Positions 7,901 to 9,143 of a stretch of DNA of 9,143 bases are shown piece after piece (within the stretch, counting starts at the first letter, position 1; each line of letters starts with the position of its first letter). Under the pieces are notes generated by a model. That model was not told where the DNA came from. It searched no databases and saw only the letters and a list, made by a program, of their open reading frames with translations. This DNA comes from DATEUP01 sp035283065 (GTDB taxonomy: Archaea > Thermoplasmatota > DTKX01 > DATEUP01): the NCBI GenBank assembly GCA_035283065.1, contig DATEUP010000248.1:1-9143 (forward strand), in the 5' to 3' direction. A program made the translations under genes and the position numbers.

Positions 7901-8744
7901 AGCCGAACGGCCCCGAGCCCGTGGACACGGGCCCAACCACCGTCTGCGAACGGACTTCGATCCGTACGCGGCCCTTCGTCGCGTGGCCCGCGAGGTCCGT
8001 CGCCGTGACGTTTGCAAAGTACGTGCCGGCCGGCAGGCAGGTCGTGATGTTCGCCCACGAGGTGCTTTCGAAGACGCCGAACCCCGTGTTCGCGAGGGTC
8101 TGGTCCGCAAGGCCGCAGCCGAGGGCCGAGAGCTCTACGTTTACGCCGTTGTTCGGCAGGTCGTTGTCGTAGTCGACGGCCACGACTCGCACACGGAAGA
8201 GGTGGTTGCCCGTGTTGTAGACGTAGCCGTCTGGAATGATCACGGCGTTGCCGATGATCGGGAAGGCCCCGCCGATCCCCACGCCGCGCTGGACGACCGC
8301 GAAGAGAACGACCTGGTTCGTCCGCCCGTCGACCACCATGACCTGCACCGTGGCGTTCTGGGAGAGCTGGTTGCCCGTGAAGGGGACCGCCCAGCGCTGG
8401 CCCGTGACCCACCGGCCGTCGACGGGGACAAGCCCGTCCTCGACGGCGAGCGGGAAGTTCGAGCTGTTGACCTGGATGATCACGCTCGTCCTCGAGGCTT
8501 CGAGCGGCTGGCCGCCCGCGTGCGTGATGAACACGACCCCGTTGTTCGGGTTCGTGCGCTCAAGGGACGGCACGAGGTTCACATAGGTCTGGTCGCCCGG
8601 GCCCGTGAGCGTGTTGACAAAGAGGATGATCCCCGAAAAGACCATGACAGTCATGGAAAGCAGGAGGATCGTCCCGATGACCTCGGAGACGCCCCGGCGG
8701 TCCACCTTCTTGTATGTGCGAAGCCCGATCCTTCGGTTTGTCAT
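4911..8744 (-). CDS. giant pilin-like surface adhesin with interrupted FG-GAP beta-propeller
   Basis: A 1277-residue predicted surface protein. The N-terminus has basic residues ending in DRRG, then VSEVIGTILLL and one hydrophobic helix (about 19-47): a class III prepilin peptidase site and archaeal Pilin_N type anchor. VFITHAGGQPLEASRTSVII (about 71-90) matches the beta segment usual after it in archaeal pilins. Beta-rich, Ig-like regions follow at about 160-265 (C210/C236 pair) and 285-560. FG-GAP/VCBS repeats occupy about 615-770 and 1113-1277, with calcium-loop patterns such as DMDGDGSLD and DIDGDGFDD. Between them, about 783-1100, lie beta-sandwich modules ending in VDHMFVRR. Around nineteen N-X-S/T sequons indicate an exported, probably glycosylated protein. 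The ATG at 8744 has a weak AGGATGG motif six bases upstream and a TATA-like element about 48 bases upstream. As first gene of the pilus locus it is probably a filament-borne adhesin; the ligand is unknown. Seen: repeats and signal. Inferred: adhesion. Confidence 0.9.
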   Translation of the reverse strand: MTNRRIGLRTYKKVDRRGVSEVIGTILLLSMTVMVFSGIILFVNTLTGPGDQTYVNLVPSLERTNPNNGVVFITHAGGQPLEASRTSVIIQVNSSNFPLAVEDGLVPVDGRWVTGQRWAVPFTGNQLSQNATVQVMVVDGRTNQVVLFAVVQRGVGIGGAFPIIGNAVIIPDGYVYNTGNHLFRVRVVAVDYDNDLPNNGVNVELSALGCGLADQTLANTGFGVFESTSWANITTCLPAGTYFANVTATDLAGHATKGRVRIEVRSQTVVGPVSTGSGPFGWSFSNRFQAFEIYEATEWDTQRFNGTPTRDFVKGETVVVVVASQFLKNIDLQNELMLYSPIGLPIKAQVYGGGSPSTSTRPSSTAAFTFDEFIAGYFLYTARFNTNSAAYGFNGSQLAAGSYNLEITLRTSNLPPPDNRFATATQINVTDTAGGPLPNYPRLQFYHDKALTDPSNTFNFTELVFVKITVATATDDAVFGAVTIGDYQGHIQIFAPTGNPPVSDYTVKNATTYTFSIDLSSPNRDLWIYETNAYGFTLSQLIDADEKYALSGQLIITGPKWGADVVSAMREWRNFRNDRVYSLMYENDNAGNWPENNVASISSSTRRDPRWAGRDMLDVMLADMDGDGSLDAVEGSASGFVLLFRNLDGVGHNWDSALIDTFNGPDVLSVAAGRIDADQFNDVVAGTDNGQVWWYKNDGSWVPLICDRVSGRRNCEPVASEDSAPKLIANYGSGVRVEDLKLADMNKDGTNDLVASFSNNYIRIYYNDGFGHFGLQNSNDYNFTAETAVQGTVTGSYAATQSSNNAYENIREVSGTGQSTTSYSPQSEVMSLYGQVETGSYANTLALDGAPYEVLAETFYNPGGGRWLIRNSSSGSAPGHQYYFGNIPSLGGSDFATVTISAFVSTGTEPMEVRYKVGTSGSVSSLLGTFSETSITTKTFALTGFTGGHLYIVIQDSDYTAGDDDSALQGDLKQTKVSLDLVRVDVVESSGTTSRLEHKWQSATIPSGGDAYRFFLEANHTFNNESDDMVFEWSTTTNGPWSPMLTVTKAGDDNGLQNSVLPSGVGGTQIWIRATDTNRSANGTFLDTLSVDHMFVRRYYTIPLITNVSTGAAMKEVVVGDMNNDTNNDVVGVRSAGGVIFYGPAYNTSTSLPTPATAYGIDIGYINGDDKLDVVIGENDQFVHVFTNDGSWTRTQFADLSVIRNTRTNYVRIGDIDGDGFDDVMLATNDGDVLYYRHLQGTGWSLEIVDNLTRRINTIDIGDVDRGVIFDKSGKLQ
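4914..5408 (-). repeat. FG-GAP/VCBS repeats, second block (four repeats, last one short)
   Basis: This block encodes residues 1113-1277 of the giant pilin-like protein. Four repeats start near residues 1113, 1158, 1208 and 1255. They share hydrophobic-x-hydrophobic-G-D-hydrophobic-(D/N)-x-D-x-x-x-D-V-V followed by a G-x-V-x-x-(Y/F) strand. Examples are GDMNNDTNNDVV, GYINGDDKLDVV and GDIDGDGFDDVM. The last repeat keeps IDIGDVD, then ends after GVIFDKSGKLQ, so it is a partial blade. Confidence 0.85.
6174..6233 (-). repeat. internal protein repeat, copy 2 (TGSYANT...YEVLAE)
   Basis: Residues 838-857 form the second copy of the motif seen at 794-812, with TGSYA, a following T, and YE...E conserved. 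It immediately precedes the first beta-sandwich segment (about 859-988). Confidence 0.7.
6309..6365 (-). repeat. internal protein repeat, copy 1 (TGSYAAT...YENIRE)
   Basis: Residues 794-812, TGSYAATQSSNNAYENIRE, match a second segment 44 residues downstream (TGSYANT...YEVLAE). At least nine positions agree, and the spacing differs by one residue. It looks like the leader of the sandwich module in the propeller insertion. Confidence 0.7.
6435..6902 (-). repeat. FG-GAP/VCBS repeats, first block (three repeats)
   Basis: This block encodes residues 615-770 of the giant pilin-like protein. The three repeats carry ADMDGDGSLDAV, GRIDADQFNDVV and ADMNKDGTNDLV, each followed by a strand of the type GFVLLFRN, GQVWWYKND or NYIRIYYND. 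The first and third keep Ca-binding-type D-x-(D/N)-x-D-G loops. The second has lost most acidic positions. A cysteine pair (C706/C715) lies in the linker between repeats two and three. Confidence 0.85.
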
Positions 8745-8789
8745 AGGAATCCATCCTGGCAGTTCTTGAGGGATGAAGTGCCGCTTGCC

Positions 8790-8799
8790 GGTATATGAA
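8790..8799 (-). promoter_or_regulatory. TATA-like element for the pilus operon
   Basis: Read on the minus strand, 8799-8790 is TTCATATACC, the best AT-rich archaeal TATA-like box upstream of the first pilin gene. A start site about 25 bases downstream would fall near 8768-8772 and leave a leader of about 25 bases before the ATG at 8744. That leader contains AGGATGG (8757-8751) as a weak ribosome binding site. Confidence 0.55.
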
Positions 8800-8887
8800 G
8801 GCTCCGCGCCCAGTGTCGGCCCCGGTTTGCAATCCAGGAAGTCCTGCGGCGCCGTCCCAAGGGGCCCTTAATTGCCGCTTTTGTGGA

Positions 8888-8897
8888 TATGTTTATC
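8888..8897 (+). promoter_or_regulatory. TATA-like element for coaBC
   Basis: ATATGTTTATC-type sequence lies here, with TTTATC at 8892-8897. It ends 25 bases before the ATG at 8922, the spacing expected if transcription starts at or next to the AUG. No Shine-Dalgarno motif is seen directly upstream of the ATG, which fits a leaderless mRNA. Confidence 0.6.
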
Positions 8898-8921
8898 GCC
8901 GCTTGCAAGGCTCGCCTTCCG

Positions 8922-9143
8922 ATGCACCCCTCCGACCGGATCCGGGGGGCCTCCGGCGCCTCGCTTGAGGGCAAGACCGTTGTCCTTGCCGTCTGCGGCT
9001 CGATCGCGGCCGTCGAAAGCGTGCAGCTTGCGCGCGAGCTCATCCGCAACGGCGCGAAGGTCGTCGCGGTGCTCTCGAAGGCGGCCCAAGGCATTGTGAC
9101 GCCCGAGGCCCTCGAGTTCGCGACGGGCGTCACAATGCCTTGG
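8922..9143 (+). CDS. coaBC: CoaBC (phosphopantothenoylcysteine decarboxylase / phosphopantothenate-cysteine ligase), 5' part
   Basis: The first 74 codons of a coenzyme A biosynthesis flavoprotein, cut by the window edge. Visible is the start of the FMN-binding decarboxylase (CoaC/Dfp) domain: MHPSDRIRG at the N-terminus, the first beta strand and turn KTVVLAVCGSIAAVE (18-32), then LARELIRNGAKVVAVLSKAA and IVTPEALEFATG (58-69). The MHPS/T...G leader is typical of archaeal CoaBC and supports the ATG at 8922. An in-frame ATG at 8889 lies within the TATA-like region and is unlikely. TTTATC at 8892-8897 sits 25-30 bases upstream, so the mRNA is probably leaderless. The last five residues (VTMPW) do not resemble the expected continuation (asparagine, then a VxTxLTG-like strand) and are encoded by a suspicious inverted repeat. 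The gene is divergent from, and functionally unrelated to, the pilus genes. Whether a ligase domain follows cannot be seen. Confidence 0.9.
   Translation, partial: MHPSDRIRGASGASLEGKTVVLAVCGSIAAVESVQLARELIRNGAKVVAVLSKAAQGIVTPEALEFATGVTMPW
9086..9143. repeat. perfect 20-bp inverted repeat at the window end
   Basis: Bases 9124-9143 are the exact reverse complement of 9086-9105, with an 18-base spacer (9106-9123). The right arm ends on the last base of the window. The coding match to CoaBC fails from about 9129, inside the right arm. This is most likely a fold-back artefact at a contig end rather than a genomic hairpin. Confidence 0.85.

Noticed and set aside
5025..8798. A 1257-codon open frame on the plus strand, antisense to the giant pilin.
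   Set aside because: It is a by-product of strong G/C at third codon positions in the minus-strand gene. Its translation is a monotonous Arg/Val/Asp/His/Leu mix with no domain or signal, while the minus strand has clear FG-GAP repeats and a pilin signal.
8889..8921. An in-frame ATG 33 bases upstream of the chosen coaBC start.
   Set aside because: It lies in the TATA-like element itself, and archaeal CoaBC proteins typically begin near the MHPS/T motif encoded from 8922.
1..9143. CRISPR array, tRNA/rRNA genes, insertion sequences or prophage genes.
   Set aside because: No regularly spaced DNA repeats, no cloverleaf-like or rRNA-like sequence, and no transposase or phage protein motifs were seen on either strand. 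All long reading frames are explained by the six genes.

Overview
The window looks archaeal. It is GC-rich by eye (not counted) and carries a type IV filament locus with class III (prepilin-peptidase type) N-termini, followed by a divergent archaeal-type CoaBC gene whose AUG sits about 25 bases downstream of a TATA-like element, as on a leaderless archaeal transcript. The CoaBC N-terminus (MHPSDRI...) and the gene styles suggest a GC-rich euryarchaeal or Thermoplasmatota-type genome. That placement is inference, since no marker gene is complete here.

Layout. Almost the whole window (50-8744) is one minus-strand gene set, read right to left. It starts with a 1277-residue pilin-like surface protein (8744-4911). 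Next come a smaller pilin-like protein of about 290 residues (4803-3931), a secretion/assembly ATPase of the FlaI/TadA/PilB superfamily (3902-2145), and two single-domain polytopic membrane proteins of the T2SSF/TadB-TadC/FlaJ family (2108-1074 and 1066-50). Gaps between the last four genes are 28, 36 and 7 bases, so they are probably one operon. A 177-base divergent intergenic region (8745-8921) holds a TATA-like element for each direction. On the plus strand the 5' part of coaBC runs off the right edge (8922 to end).

How the genes fit together. The ATPase and the two T2SSF proteins form a minimal inner motor and platform for a type IV pilus-like filament. The two upstream genes encode its probable secreted subunits. 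The leading gene is the unusual one. A standard archaeal pilin N-terminus is fused to Ig-like beta domains and then to a calcium-type FG-GAP/VCBS beta-propeller, itself interrupted by about 320 residues of beta-sandwich modules. The best reading is a filament-displayed adhesin, functionally comparable to PilY1 or an integrin alpha head but built into one pilin polypeptide. No archaellum accessory genes (flaCDEFGH), no prepilin peptidase and no typical small major pilin are in the window.

The last 20 bases are a perfect inverted copy of 9086-9105, and the CoaBC reading departs from the family exactly there, so the right end is probably an assembly or amplification fold-back artefact.
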